Shown: in pieces, positions 28,223 through 37,234 of the stretch
Layout: the number at the start of each line of letters is the position of its first letter
Position numbering within the stretch: the first letter of the stretch is position 1
Origin: Algoriphagus sp.
GTDB lineage: Bacteria > Bacteroidota > Bacteroidia > Cytophagales > Cyclobacteriaceae
Reading direction: 5' to 3'
Length of the DNA: 64,000 nt
Assembly (NCBI RefSeq): GCF_013373065.1
Contig: NZ_JABXIN010000003.1
Span: 62,001 to 126,000 of the forward strand
Notes under the pieces: model-generated
What the model was told of the DNA's origin: nothing
Database searches by the model: none
What the model saw: only the letters and a program-made list of their open reading frames with translations
Made by a program: the position numbers and the translations under genes

Positions 28223-28328
28223 TGTTTTCAATTTTTATTTTTCCCTTCATTTTAAATCCTGTCAAAATTTCGCTGAGCTCTGGAAAAAAATGTCAGAATT
28301 CCTTATTTTTTAATAAGCATTGAAACCT

Positions 28329-29039
28329 ATGAGTACACTTTCTAAAAACTGGATTACTGAAGGCTTGATTGATTTTGAGTATAAAAAGTACCAATTGCTA
28401 GCCTATCTTCAAGAAACTGACAAACGATTTAAGGCTATCCAATTGTACCCTTATTTGGGTGAGTTGATTGAACATCATCGGAATTTGGCAGCACTCCAAT
28501 CGGGAAAGAAAAATCTTGCAGAGTTTTTCCCAAAAGCATTGGATAGTATTGATTTCAAAGAGAAAAAACTCAATTACGAGCCTCGCTCCGAAGATCATGA
28601 AGTGTTGAAGGAGATTAGCCAGATTACTGAATTTGCCCTACCCAAAATCGAAGGTCAAATCAAGGAAGGAAAGACCATTTATGATTTTGTAGAGGATCAA
28701 GTGGAGTTTGAACCAGTCGGTATTCTTCCCATTTATAATCGGGAAGGCTTCGTGCTGATGACCCGGGAGAAGAAATCAGAAATTCACGCATTCCGCTACA
28801 AGTCAAGCTTGTTGCAAATTGCCGGGGAGCGTTTTCGAAGTATATCCGTTTGGTTGATTGGTGTTTTTCAAAAAACATTTGTCAACACATTGGAGGCTTT
28901 GAAATTGGAGTTAATCCGGGAGATCAAAGAATTGCCAAATCCTGCTACGTATAGACTGCATTCTAAACAAGAATTCCCCATTGAGGAGACCTTGCTTCCG
29001 ATCGGCAAGCGGTTGCTACTTCAGCATGTTAAAGCATAA
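28329..29039 (+). CDS. Conserved hypothetical protein divergent from groES
   Basis: I do not recognise a named family in this 236-residue protein. It has no signal peptide or membrane segment and is rich in Lys, Glu and Leu, consistent with a mixed helical soluble protein. The ATG at 28329 is preferred to a TTG at 28320. It shares the 217-base intergenic region with groES, including the TGTCA repeats, so it may be co-regulated with the chaperonins. Its 3' end overlaps nothing, and a hairpin follows the stop. Confidence 0.7.
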   Translation: MSTLSKNWITEGLIDFEYKKYQLLAYLQETDKRFKAIQLYPYLGELIEHHRNLAALQSGKKNLAEFFPKALDSIDFKEKKLNYEPRSEDHEVLKEISQITEFALPKIEGQIKEGKTIYDFVEDQVEFEPVGILPIYNREGFVLMTREKKSEIHAFRYKSSLLQIAGERFRSISVWLIGVFQKTFVNTLEALKLELIREIKELPNPATYRLHSKQEFPIEETLLPIGKRLLLQHVKA

Positions 29040-29040
29040 G

Positions 29041-29066
29041 GGAACTAGCTTGCTTCTGCTAGTTCC
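29041..29066 (+). terminator. Hairpin terminator inside the 3' end of the convergent hydroxylase gene
   Basis: A perfect 9-base stem (GGAACTAGC / GCTAGTTCC) with an 8-base loop begins 2 bases after the stop at 29039 and is followed by TTCTTT on the plus strand. It overlaps the last codons of the gene on the other strand. Confidence 0.6.
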
Positions 29067-29977
29067 TTCTTTGGATTGCTGATTTCTTTTTCCTTTTTCA
29101 TTTGCAGTTCCTGACGCTTTTTGATGATTTCTGCCCCAGGTTTATCAAAAAGTATCAGCCAGATTTCTTTCAGATTTTGAGCCTTTCGAATATCACGGAA
29201 AATATCTCGCCATTCATGAAATACGAGATAGATGGGATTGTAGGAAGTGACAGGTTTGGTAATTCCATAGACCGGTCTTTCCTTTTCTTCCATGAATGTT
29301 CCAAACATCCGATCCCAAATAATAAAGGTTGAGCCGTAATTTTTATCTAAATAATGCTCATCACTAGCATGGTGAACGCGATGATGGGAGGGAGTCGTGA
29401 AAATATATTCGATGACCGGATGGAGTTTGGTAATGTACTCCGTATGAATCCAAAATTGGTATAGCACAGCAATCTGGTGACAGATAAAGAAGACAAACGG
29501 ATCAAAACCCATCAACATTACCGGGATGAAAAATACAATTTTAATATGCTGGGTCCATCCTAAACGGAAGGAAACAGAAAGGTTGTATTTGGAGCTGTTA
29601 TGATGGGTGATGTGCGTAGCCCACCAAAAGCGCTGTTCATGAGCTACTCGATGTGCCCAATATCTTGCAAAATCAATGGCTATAAAACATATAATAAATG
29701 ACCACCAAGTGGCCGGGATTTTAAAAGGAGCGAGATTGTAAAAGAACAAGGCTGTACCAAAGGTTGCCAATTTGATCATGGCGCTAATTCCCACATTGAC
29801 TAAGCCAATAGATGCAGCGGCTAGAAAATCTTTGGTATCATAGGCGTCTCTTTTTTGGTACCAACTGATTCCCCATTCGAGGAATACTAATAAAAACATA
29901 ATTGGAGCTGCCCATAAAATTAAATTTGGCCAGTTTTCAAACTGTAGATCCTCCAGGCGGAGTGATTGATTATTCAT
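29045..29977 (-). CDS. Sterol desaturase / fatty acid hydroxylase family membrane enzyme
   Basis: This 310-residue protein has several membrane segments and the His-rich di-iron motifs of the fatty acid hydroxylase superfamily: HRVAHE, THITHHNS and HRVHHA. Members hydroxylate or desaturate lipids, sterols or carotenoids with O2. The Bacteroidota proteins of this type are not well characterised, so substrate is open. It is a single gene between a convergent hypothetical gene and the secG terminator. Confidence 0.9.
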   Translation of the reverse strand: MNNQSLRLEDLQFENWPNLILWAAPIMFLLVFLEWGISWYQKRDAYDTKDFLAAASIGLVNVGISAMIKLATFGTALFFYNLAPFKIPATWWSFIICFIAIDFARYWAHRVAHEQRFWWATHITHHNSSKYNLSVSFRLGWTQHIKIVFFIPVMLMGFDPFVFFICHQIAVLYQFWIHTEYITKLHPVIEYIFTTPSHHRVHHASDEHYLDKNYGSTFIIWDRMFGTFMEEKERPVYGITKPVTSYNPIYLVFHEWRDIFRDIRKAQNLKEIWLILFDKPGAEIIKKRQELQMKKEKEISNPKKELAEAS

Positions 29978-30062
29978 AAATAGGATTTGAATTTGTATTA
30001 GCAGATTTCAAAAACGGGTGATTTTAATCCGCAAAAAACGGTTTTGATGAAAGTACAAAAAA

Positions 30063-30088
30063 AAGTCCGCCTTTTGAAAGACGGACTT
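30063..30088 (-). terminator. Rho-independent terminator after secG
   Basis: A long near-perfect hairpin (AAGTCCG ... CGGACTT, continuing inward after one mismatch) is followed on the minus strand by a T-rich run. It lies 25 bases after the secG stop and ends the miaB-to-secG operon. Confidence 0.88.
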
Positions 30089-30113
30089 CAATTTTTATTG
30101 GTTTTAACTTTTA

Positions 30114-30473
30114 TTATTGATTCTCTGTCGAATCAGGAGTTGTCTCTTCTGTAGGAAGAATGCTTTGAGACTCTTGGTCACCAAAGGCAGGAGCTACTAC
30201 TTGTTGTTTAGCACTTTCAATATTTGGAGACTGGAATTGATTCGCTTCTGGACTGCTATAGAATGCGGAAGAGGCCAAAGACAACACCAAAATGGAGATT
30301 GCTAAAATCCAAGTTGCCTTTTCTAAAACATTGCCGGTTCGAGTTACTCCCATGATTTGAGAAGCACTACCTCCGAAAGCAGCACCAACGCCACCTTTAG
30401 AATTTTGTCCCAAAATGACCAAGATTAATAAAACGGCCAAAATTAGAATGACGGAAATCAGGAAAGTGAACAT
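30114..30473 (-). CDS. secG: Preprotein translocase subunit SecG
   Basis: This 119-residue inner-membrane protein is a non-essential partner of SecYE. It has two hydrophobic segments separated by the signature loop (QNSKGGVGAAFGG followed by SQIMGVTRTGNVLEKAT). The C-terminal tail of about 40 residues is hydrophilic, acidic and longer than in proteobacterial SecG, as in other Bacteroidota. It is the last gene of the operon with miaB, the sigma-54 activator and lptE; the preceding gene ends 4 bases upstream. Confidence 0.93.
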   Translation of the reverse strand: MFTFLISVILILAVLLILVILGQNSKGGVGAAFGGSASQIMGVTRTGNVLEKATWILAISILVLSLASSAFYSSPEANQFQSPNIESAKQQVVAPAFGDQESQSILPTEETTPDSTENQ

Positions 30474-30477
30474 ATAA

Positions 30478-31227
30478 TTATTTGGAGTTTTTCAGTTTTT
30501 CAATTAAGTCCGCAAAGTAAGTTGATTTCTCTGGAAACTTCAAACTCAAGCTCTCATAAATTTGGAGGGCTTTTTCTTTTTTACCTTGTTTGATCAGAAG
30601 CTTCGCAAATGATTCGGTGATCAATTCTTCTTTGATTTTAGTACTGCTTTCTGCAAGGTTTTCATTGTTTTGATTGGCTTCGATTTCCCGGATGGTTGCC
30701 AATTTGATATCCTTTTTGCTGAATGCTTTAATCAAATCGATTTGCTCCTTTTTTTTGGAGTCAAGAATTTTCTTTTTTTCTTTTTTCTTGATTGATTCAA
30801 TTAGATCATCGGGGTTTGATTTCCGTTTGCGGGCCTTTTGTTTAGGTTTTTCTTCTTTCGGACTTGATTCCTCAGATTTCTTTTTGAGTTTTTCATCCAG
30901 TTGAACCAGGCTTGCAGTGCGATCAGCAAGGTCTAGTTTTTCTTTTGGTTTCTCTGGAAGAATATCAACGCTAGGCCTTGTTTCCTGAATGGGAACTTCA
31001 TTTTCAAGTAAAGCCTTAAGCCAAATACGGTCTGGACTAGTAATAGCTGCCCAGCTCAAGGAATCAGAATGTTTTCTAGGGGACTTTTGGATTTCATATC
31101 TAGAAATCAATACATGCGGAATCTGAAAATAGGGGAAATTCTCCTGTATTTTCCGTAGCAATAGCACATCCGATTTCTCTAGCTTATCGGCCCTTTTTAG
31201 TATTTCTTTGAATTGATTGGCGTTCAC
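30478..31227 (-). CDS. Lys/Glu-rich hypothetical protein with TPR-like C-terminus
   Basis: This 249-residue protein has no assigned function. Residues 1-80 form a mixed domain; about 110-175 is a highly charged segment of repeated Lys, Glu and Ser (EKPKQKARKRK, KKKEKKK), probably disordered; the C-terminus (AKLLIKQGKKEKALQIYESL) resembles a single TPR-like helix pair. No signal peptide is visible. It sits between lptE and secG with 27- and 4-base gaps, so it is co-expressed with envelope biogenesis genes. Confidence 0.75.
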   Translation of the reverse strand: MNANQFKEILKRADKLEKSDVLLLRKIQENFPYFQIPHVLISRYEIQKSPRKHSDSLSWAAITSPDRIWLKALLENEVPIQETRPSVDILPEKPKEKLDLADRTASLVQLDEKLKKKSEESSPKEEKPKQKARKRKSNPDDLIESIKKKEKKKILDSKKKEQIDLIKAFSKKDIKLATIREIEANQNNENLAESSTKIKEELITESFAKLLIKQGKKEKALQIYESLSLKFPEKSTYFADLIEKLKNSK

Positions 31228-31254
31228 TTCAAGTTTTTTTTCAATATAGGGATT

Positions 31255-31797
31255 TTACCAATTTGCCACGGTTGCAGTGAAAATATCTTGGATGATATTC
31301 TTGAAAATTTCCTCGATCAATCGATCTTCCACATCCAAAAGGGTTGTGGTCCTTGGGTCATAATCCTGGAAAAAGGAGAAGTTTTGCTTCAAGTTTTCTT
31401 CCTCGTTCGTTTGATTGATATATTCTACTTCTACTGAAATAGTCAATCGCATTTGACCTGCTCGATCGGGTAAGTTTGGGTTTCCGCTGGACACCACTGC
31501 CTGTGGCGTCAAGGTATAGCGCTTGATCGCTCCCGAAAATTGCAAGTCCCCGTTGGTGCGGACTAATTCCAATTGGGTGTTCCGTTGGTAAAACTCTTTT
31601 AGGGATTCGGTGAAACGCTGTTCCATATTTGCAGGGCCTCCTCCTGAATCATTGAAAAAATTATCCACTGAAAAGGTCTGTACCTCTTCATAATTGATAT
31701 TGGTTCCCGTAAAGCTGTAACTAACAGAACATCCGTTAATTCCAACTCCAAGAACAATTATAGAAAGCAATACTAAAAATCTATTGATCAATTTCAT
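31255..31797 (-). CDS. lptE: LptE-like LPS assembly lipoprotein
   Basis: This 180-residue protein has a lipoprotein signal ([23 protein letters not shown]; lipobox ING-Cys23) and the features of Bacteroidota LptE: YSFTGTNINYEEVQTFSVDNF and the later Phe/Tyr strands. LptE is the outer membrane lipoprotein that plugs LptD and helps insert lipopolysaccharide. The start at 31797 is chosen over 31854 because it gives the signal peptide. It overlaps the 3' end of the sigma-54 activator gene by 17 bases, so they are translationally coupled. Confidence 0.87.
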   Translation of the reverse strand: MKLINRFLVLLSIIVLGVGINGCSVSYSFTGTNINYEEVQTFSVDNFFNDSGGGPANMEQRFTESLKEFYQRNTQLELVRTNGDLQFSGAIKRYTLTPQAVVSSGNPNLPDRAGQMRLTISVEVEYINQTNEEENLKQNFSFFQDYDPRTTTLLDVEDRLIEEIFKNIIQDIFTATVANW

Positions 31798-33073
31798 ATT
31801 GTTTGATCTTTCTGTAAAGGGTCCTCTCCGAAATTCCCAAATCATTCGCGGCATATTTTCGCTTGTTATTATGCTTTCGAAGCGCTTTGATGATCATTTC
31901 TTTTTCTTTTTTCTCCAAAGAAAGTGAATTATCATCTTCTTCGTGAAGTATATCCTCAATGGCTTCTTCCTCATATTCCTCCGAATTTCCATTGCTTGGT
32001 TTTTGAGCTTCCAAAACCAAGGGGAGTGGATAATTAGGGCTGGTTTCTTTCGGTTCCTTGACAGGTATGCCGGTGTCCAGATCCTCAAAAAGCTCACTAT
32101 GCTTTTGGATAATACTTTGACTCAGTCCTCCGCTTTTATAGGTGTCCAATACCAATTTTTTCAACTCGTTCATGTCCTTTTTCATATCAAAAAGGACCTT
32201 ATACAGCAGATCTCGTTCAGAAAAATCCATGGATTCTCCTCCTGAACTTCCGGCAGGAATTGGCATGGGAAGCCTGCTGTTATCAGTTGGTAAATACTTG
32301 GAAAGAGTCTGTGCATCGACCTCCCTGTTTTGTTCTAGAAGAGATGCCTGCTCAGCAATATTTTTCAATTGACGAATGTTGCCCGGAAATGGATAGCGCA
32401 TCAGTAAAGCCTGTGCATTGGTATCCAGGCTAATAGGCTTCACACGATATTTTTCCGAGAAGTCGGAGGTGAATTTTCGAAATAATAGTACTACATCTTC
32501 TCCTCTTTCTCGTAGAGGGGGTACGAAAATGGGAACGGTATTCAATCTGTAATACAAATCTTCCCGGAATTTCCCTTTTTCAACAGCCCGCATCAAATTG
32601 ACATTGGTAGCAGCAATGACACGAACATTGGTTTTCTGAACTTTGGAGGAACCGACTTTGATGAATTCGCCATTTTCTAACACCCGTAGAAGTCGGGCTT
32701 GCGTTCCCAAAGGCATTTCTCCAATTTCATCTAAGAAAATGGATCCTCCATCTGTTACTTCAAAATATCCTTTTCGAGCTTCGTGGGCACCAGTAAAAGA
32801 ACCCTTTTCGTGGCCAAAAAGCTCGGAATCTATAGTTCCTTCGGGAATGGCTCCACAGTTGATAGCAATAAATTTTCCGTGTTTTCTAAGGGAGAGGGAA
32901 TGAATGATTTTCGAAAAACTTTCCTTTCCACTTCCACTTTCCCCAGTAATCAAAACAGTCATATCTGTAGGAGCAGCCTGCATCGCGACCTGAATGGCGT
33001 GATTCAAAAGCGGGCTATTGCCAATGATGCCAAATCGCTGTTTGACACTTTGTATTTCTGCAGGAGTGATCAT
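31781..33073 (-). CDS. Sigma-54-dependent transcriptional activator without receiver domain
   Basis: This 430-residue protein consists of an AAA+ sigma-54 activator domain and a Fis-type DNA-binding end, with no N-terminal sensory domain. Walker A is GESGSGKE (44-51), the sigma-54-contact loop is GSFTGA (91-96; the usual form is GAFTGA), and Walker B is SIFLDEIGE (111-119). Residues about 250-370 are low-complexity and acidic, and the Fis HTH is at the end ([18 protein letters not shown]). It should hydrolyse ATP to open sigma-54 promoters. It overlaps miaB by 4 bases (ATGA) and lptE by 17. Signal input is unknown. Confidence 0.93.
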   Translation of the reverse strand: MITPAEIQSVKQRFGIIGNSPLLNHAIQVAMQAAPTDMTVLITGESGSGKESFSKIIHSLSLRKHGKFIAINCGAIPEGTIDSELFGHEKGSFTGAHEARKGYFEVTDGGSIFLDEIGEMPLGTQARLLRVLENGEFIKVGSSKVQKTNVRVIAATNVNLMRAVEKGKFREDLYYRLNTVPIFVPPLRERGEDVVLLFRKFTSDFSEKYRVKPISLDTNAQALLMRYPFPGNIRQLKNIAEQASLLEQNREVDAQTLSKYLPTDNSRLPMPIPAGSSGGESMDFSERDLLYKVLFDMKKDMNELKKLVLDTYKSGGLSQSIIQKHSELFEDLDTGIPVKEPKETSPNYPLPLVLEAQKPSNGNSEEYEEEAIEDILHEEDDNSLSLEKKEKEMIIKALRKHNNKRKYAANDLGISERTLYRKIKQYEIDQ

Positions 33074-34548
33074 GCTACGGCTGGATTTATCTCAATGACT
33101 TCCCCAAATAGGGTAGCTGCAGTGCAATCCTTGATTTTTACTTTTACATAATCTCCTAACTTCAGTCCTTCTGAAGGGACGATGACGACCTTATTGGCTG
33201 AGTTACGTCCTTTCAATTCGAATTCTGATTTTTTGGATGTTCCTTCAATCAAGATAATTTGCTCTTTTCCGATATCCAGTTTATTACGCTCTAATGAAAG
33301 TTGGGTTTGCTTCTCGATGATTTCGTTCAGTCTGCGTTTTTTTACATCTAAAGGAATATCATCGGTATATTTCTTGGCAGCCAAAGTTCCCGGACGTTCA
33401 GAATAGTAGAACATGTAGGAGAAATCATACTTGACGATATCCATCAATGTCAAGGTGTCTTTGTGCTCTTCTTCTGTTTCAGTACAGAATCCGGCGATCA
33501 TATCAGAGGAAATCCCACATTCATCCCCTAATATTTCACGGATCGCCTTGACCCGATCGAGATACCATTCCCGATCATAGGTACGGTTCATCAATTCCAA
33601 AACCCGGCTGTTTCCGGATTGAACTGGGAGGTGAATGTATTTACAAATGTTGTCGTACTTTTTCATAGTGTAAAGTACCTCATCTGTAATATCCTTAGGA
33701 TGAGAGGTAGAGAATCTTACACGAAGTAAAGGATTCACCTGGGCAACCATTTCCAGGAGGTTGGCGAAGTTTACAACTTGGCTGACTTCTTCTTCCTTTT
33801 TATTTAATCGTGCTTTGTTGTTTTCTTCAGGAGACCATTTGTAGGAATCTACATTTTGTCCCAATAAAGTCACTTCACGATATCCTCTTTCAAATAAATC
33901 GCGAGCTTCGGCCACAATGGAATGTGGATCCCGGCTTCTTTCTCGGCCTCTTGTAAAAGGCACCACGCAGAAAGAGCACATGTTATCACAACCACGCATG
34001 ATTGAAATAAATGCGGTTACTCCATTTGAATTGAGACGGACCGGGGCAATATCTGCGTAGGTTTCTTCTCTTGAAAGAAACGTATTAACTCCTTTTCGGC
34101 CATCCTCTGCAGCATTTACGAGATTGGGTAGATCTCGGTATGCGTCAGGACCTACGACCACGTCAACAATTTTTTCCTCTTCCAGCAATTTGTCCTTCAA
34201 TCGCTCTGCCATACAGCCCAAGACGCCGATCGTCATGTCTGGTTTAGTTTTCTTAACTGCATTGAAATGATTGAGGCGATTGCGAACCGTTTGTTCAGCT
34301 TTCTCTCGGATTGAACAAGTGTTCAAAAAAACCACGTCAGCTTGCTGAAAGTCGGCAGTGGTATCGTAGCCGTTCTCTTTCATGATAGAAGCTACAATTT
34401 CAGAATCAGAAAAATTCATCTGGCAACCGTAGCTTTCGATGTAGATTTTTTTGGTTTTTCCGGTATTCTCTTCTGGGGTGGTTTTATAATCCACTGCTTG
34501 CGCTTCCTCTCCGGAGATAATATCAATGTCTTTGATCAGTTGATCCAT
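33070..34548 (-). CDS. miaB: tRNA-2-methylthio-N6-dimethylallyladenosine synthase
   Basis: This 492-residue radical SAM enzyme methylthiolates i6A37 in tRNA anticodon loops. The N-terminal UPF0004 domain holds Cys42 in ESYGCQMN and two further cysteines for the second Fe-S cluster. The radical SAM cluster motif CxxxCxxC is in [10 protein letters not shown], and a TRAM domain ends the protein. The N-terminal about 30 residues extend beyond the usual start. It is the first gene of the operon ending at secG. A TAATTTCG-like sequence upstream resembles a -7 box only weakly. Confidence 0.97.
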   Translation of the reverse strand: MDQLIKDIDIISGEEAQAVDYKTTPEENTGKTKKIYIESYGCQMNFSDSEIVASIMKENGYDTTADFQQADVVFLNTCSIREKAEQTVRNRLNHFNAVKKTKPDMTIGVLGCMAERLKDKLLEEEKIVDVVVGPDAYRDLPNLVNAAEDGRKGVNTFLSREETYADIAPVRLNSNGVTAFISIMRGCDNMCSFCVVPFTRGRERSRDPHSIVAEARDLFERGYREVTLLGQNVDSYKWSPEENNKARLNKKEEEVSQVVNFANLLEMVAQVNPLLRVRFSTSHPKDITDEVLYTMKKYDNICKYIHLPVQSGNSRVLELMNRTYDREWYLDRVKAIREILGDECGISSDMIAGFCTETEEEHKDTLTLMDIVKYDFSYMFYYSERPGTLAAKKYTDDIPLDVKKRRLNEIIEKQTQLSLERNKLDIGKEQIILIEGTSKKSEFELKGRNSANKVVIVPSEGLKLGDYVKVKIKDCTAATLFGEVIEINPAVA

Positions 34549-34629
34549 TCAATTCTCAATTTTGAAGATGCGAAATTACTAAAAATCGGACAAAATGGCA
34601 GAGAAGTATCCATTTATTCTAACCGCAAT

Positions 34630-35733
34630 TCAAGATTTTTCAAATTGAATCTTTAATTGCTCCCCAAAATGAATTTGTTCTTCGGTAATGTTTAAGTTGG
34701 AAAGGCCTAATCCAAGTAATCGTATTGGTTTTAGGATTTCTTCTTGTCGGAGAAGTTTCAATCCCACTTCCCAGATGGTTTTTTCATCAGGGTATTGTTC
34801 TAAAGTTTTGCTGCGAGTTTGGATGGTGAAATCAGAAAATTTGATTTTTAGGGTAATGGTTCGTCCTTTTATGCCACTTTTCTTGATCCTGCGAATGACT
34901 TCTTCAAAAATTGGTTGAAGACCCTCTTCCATTTCTCCTGGAGTAATAAGGTCTTTTTCGAAGGTGTTTTCGGCACTTAAGGATTTCCGAATCCGATTAG
35001 GTTGGACTTCTGAAAGATGAATTCCTCTCACGATATTGTAGTAATGAAGTCCTGATTTCCCGAATTTTTTGGTTAGAAATTGAAGTGAGTATTCTTTTAG
35101 ATCCTTTCCATTAAAAATACCCAGCTTCTCCATTTTCTGAGCAGTTACTTTTCCAATACCAAAAAACTTATGGATGGGTAATTTTTCTAGGAATGCCTCT
35201 GCCTCCTCAGGAAGAATAACCGCTTGGCCATTGGGTTTATTCAGATCTGAGGCTGTTTTTGCTAAAAATTTATTATATGAAACCCCTGCAGAGGCATTGA
35301 GTCCTGTTTTTTCTTTGATCTTTTCTCGGATTTGCCTGGCAATCAGGATGGCGGATTTGAGCCCTTTTTTATTTTCAGTCACATCCAAAAACGCCTCATC
35401 CAAAGATAGTGGCTCAACCAAATCGGTGTATTCGTAGAAAATTTCACGGATCTGACCTGATAATTCTTTGTATCGCTCGAATCTAGCTTTTGCGAAAATC
35501 AAATGTGGGCATTTTCGGGCAGCCAAAACCGATGACATGGCAGAATGAATCCCGTATTTTCGTGCCTCATAATTTGCAGCAGCTACAACTCCTCTAGCTG
35601 CATTTCCACCAACCACAAGGGGTTTTCCTCGCCATTCCGGGTGATCTAATTGCTCCACGGAAGCATAGAAGGCATCCATGTCCACATGAATGATTTTTCG
35701 GAGTTTGGTTTCGGAATGCGGAATGGAATCCAT
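34630..35733 (-). CDS. dinB: DNA polymerase IV (Y family)
   Basis: This 367-residue translesion polymerase has the catalytic carboxylates in HVDMDAFYASVEQ and SLDEAFLDVTE, the palm and thumb regions (GIGKVTAQKMEKLGIF, helix-hairpin-helix) and the little-finger domain at the C-terminus. The start at 35733 is chosen because the frame extends further upstream into the yceI hairpin, but only this ATG gives the usual N-terminus. The last residues lack an obvious beta-clamp motif that I can place with confidence. LexA-type control was not seen. Confidence 0.95.
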   Translation of the reverse strand: MDSIPHSETKLRKIIHVDMDAFYASVEQLDHPEWRGKPLVVGGNAARGVVAAANYEARKYGIHSAMSSVLAARKCPHLIFAKARFERYKELSGQIREIFYEYTDLVEPLSLDEAFLDVTENKKGLKSAILIARQIREKIKEKTGLNASAGVSYNKFLAKTASDLNKPNGQAVILPEEAEAFLEKLPIHKFFGIGKVTAQKMEKLGIFNGKDLKEYSLQFLTKKFGKSGLHYYNIVRGIHLSEVQPNRIRKSLSAENTFEKDLITPGEMEEGLQPIFEEVIRRIKKSGIKGRTITLKIKFSDFTIQTRSKTLEQYPDEKTIWEVGLKLLRQEEILKPIRLLGLGLSNLNITEEQIHFGEQLKIQFEKS

Positions 35734-35753
35734 GATCAACCAATATAAACAGA

Positions 35754-35779
35754 AAAGGGAATTCCGAAGAATTCCCTTT
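35754..35779 (-). terminator. Hairpin terminator after yceI-like gene
   Basis: A perfect 11-base stem (AAAGGGAATTC / GAATTCCCTTT) with a 4-base loop follows the stop at 35802 by 22 bases; on the minus strand it leads into TTCTGTTTATAT. Confidence 0.75.
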
Positions 35780-35801
35780 CTATTCGTTGGTTTAGTAAGT
35801 C

Positions 35802-36524
35802 TTAGTTTGCTTTTACATCCAACTGCAAAGAAACCGTGTTGTAGATGAATTGGTCTTTTGCTTTGTCCACCGCATTTGCCTCGTCTCCATAGGAAAGGCC
35901 CCATGCAGTCCGGTCGATGTTGAATCCTGCTTTAGCAGTCACGATCCCGTTTTCAATAGAAACTGCTGCAGGGAATTTGATGTTTTTAGAAGTTCCTCTC
36001 ATGGTCAAGTTTCCGCTGATCCAATGAGTAGGAGCCTCAGGTGAAAGTTCGCTATTAGAAGCAGGGGTGAATTCAGTAACGAATTCTTCCTTGTCAGTAA
36101 TTACATCCTCTGCATTGAAAACTTCCACACCAGTGATTTCAAAAGTAGCGGTAGGGTGATTTTCTGCATCAAAGAAATCAGCAGATTGCAAGTGACCCCA
36201 CAACTTTCCATAGTTTTCAGATCCTTCTTCCAAATCTTCAATCTTCAAACCAGTGATATCAAAGGTGAATGAACCACCAGTGATTTCTTCTCCATTTACA
36301 GAAAGAGTTCCGGTTGTTGCTGGGATTTTACCGAAATGCTTTCCTGCTGGCTTGTATCCTGCCCAAGAGATTGTTGTGGCATTTGGATCCAAGGTTAAAG
36401 TTTGACCAGTTGCTTCAGCTACTTCTTGTGCTTCAGAAGTTTCTACAGTTTCACTTGGTCCACCACAAGCCACCATCAATAGGGTTGCGGCTACAAATAG
36501 GCCTGATTTAGCGATCAATTTCAT
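35802..36524 (-). CDS. YceI family lipoprotein
   Basis: This 240-residue protein has a lipoprotein signal (FVAATLLMVACGG) followed by an acidic linker and a YceI lipocalin-like beta-barrel from about residue 42 (TLDPNATTISWAGYK). Conserved pieces are GSFTFDITGLKIEDL, FDAENHPTATFEI, GNLTMRGTSKNIKFP and FNIDRTAWGLSYG. YceI proteins bind isoprenoid or other long hydrophobic ligands in the periplasm; ligand here is unknown. It is monocistronic, with a terminator after it. Confidence 0.92.
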   Translation of the reverse strand: MKLIAKSGLFVAATLLMVACGGPSETVETSEAQEVAEATGQTLTLDPNATTISWAGYKPAGKHFGKIPATTGTLSVNGEEITGGSFTFDITGLKIEDLEEGSENYGKLWGHLQSADFFDAENHPTATFEITGVEVFNAEDVITDKEEFVTEFTPASNSELSPEAPTHWISGNLTMRGTSKNIKFPAAVSIENGIVTAKAGFNIDRTAWGLSYGDEANAVDKAKDQFIYNTVSLQLDVKAN

Positions 36525-36639
36525 AGTTGTTTTAGATTTAGTTTCCTAATTAATGTATAGACACAGAACGCAAATTTCTAGAAAAAGTTTATAAGTCCGA
36601 AAAAAAATTAAAATTTGTTTTTCACTAATTATGCGAATT

Positions 36640-37161
36640 ATGAAAGAGGCCTTAATCATGGAAATAAATGGTAAAAAGCCAGTTTTTGGAGAGTCTTGCT
36701 GGCTAGCTCCCAATGCCACCGTTGTTGGAGATGTAGTCATGGGAGATGAGTGTACCGTTTGGTTCAATGCAGTAATTCGAGGAGATGTTCATGAAATACG
36801 AATTGGGAATCAAACCAATATTCAAGATGGTGCCGTGATTCATTGTACTTATCAAAAGGCAGGAACGTATATTGGGAATCAAGTATCCATCGCCCACAAT
36901 GCAATCGTTCATGGATGTACAATTCATGATCGGGTTTTGATAGGGATGGGAGCAATTGTAATGGACGGGGCAGTGGTCCATTCCGGGGCTGTAATTGCCG
37001 CAGGAGCAGTTGTACTAGCTAATACAATCGTGGAACCAAATTCAATTTACGCTGGGATGCCTGCCAAAAAAGTGAAAGCTATAGGTCCAGAAATGGAACA
37101 GGTAATACTACGCACCGCAAGAAATTATCCCATGTATTCAAAATGGTTTGAAGAAAAGTAG
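36640..37161 (+). CDS. Gamma-class carbonic anhydrase family protein
   Basis: This protein of about 173 residues forms a left-handed beta-helix of hexapeptide repeats. Metal-binding His residues are visible in IHCTYQ, SIAHNAIVHG. It resembles the YrdA/PaaY group, some of which hydrate CO2 when bound to a metal and others of which have no known activity. ATGs at 36631, 36640 and 36658 are all possible; 36640 gives the N-terminus closest to relatives (MKEALIMEINGK). It is a single gene, divergent from yceI. Confidence 0.9.
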   Translation: MKEALIMEINGKKPVFGESCWLAPNATVVGDVVMGDECTVWFNAVIRGDVHEIRIGNQTNIQDGAVIHCTYQKAGTYIGNQVSIAHNAIVHGCTIHDRVLIGMGAIVMDGAVVHSGAVIAAGAVVLANTIVEPNSIYAGMPAKKVKAIGPEMEQVILRTARNYPMYSKWFEEK

Positions 37162-37234
37162 ATTTCATGAAACTTTAGCTTTCTTAAGCCGTTGATTTTT
37201 AGTAATTTCAGATCGTTTTTCAACTCATTTTTTT

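Noticed and set aside
28112-28328. CIRCE heat-shock element
   Set aside because: The palindrome here is CTGACA-N15-TGTCAG, which does not match TTAGCACTC-N9-GAGTGCTAA.
31041-33073. Two-component response regulator of the NtrC type
   Set aside because: The AAA+ domain starts at about residue 15, leaving no room for a receiver domain.
36546-36767. Minus-strand open frame overlapping the carbonic anhydrase start
   Set aside because: The protein shows no family features and overlaps the gamma carbonic anhydrase frame, which is strongly conserved in sequence pattern.
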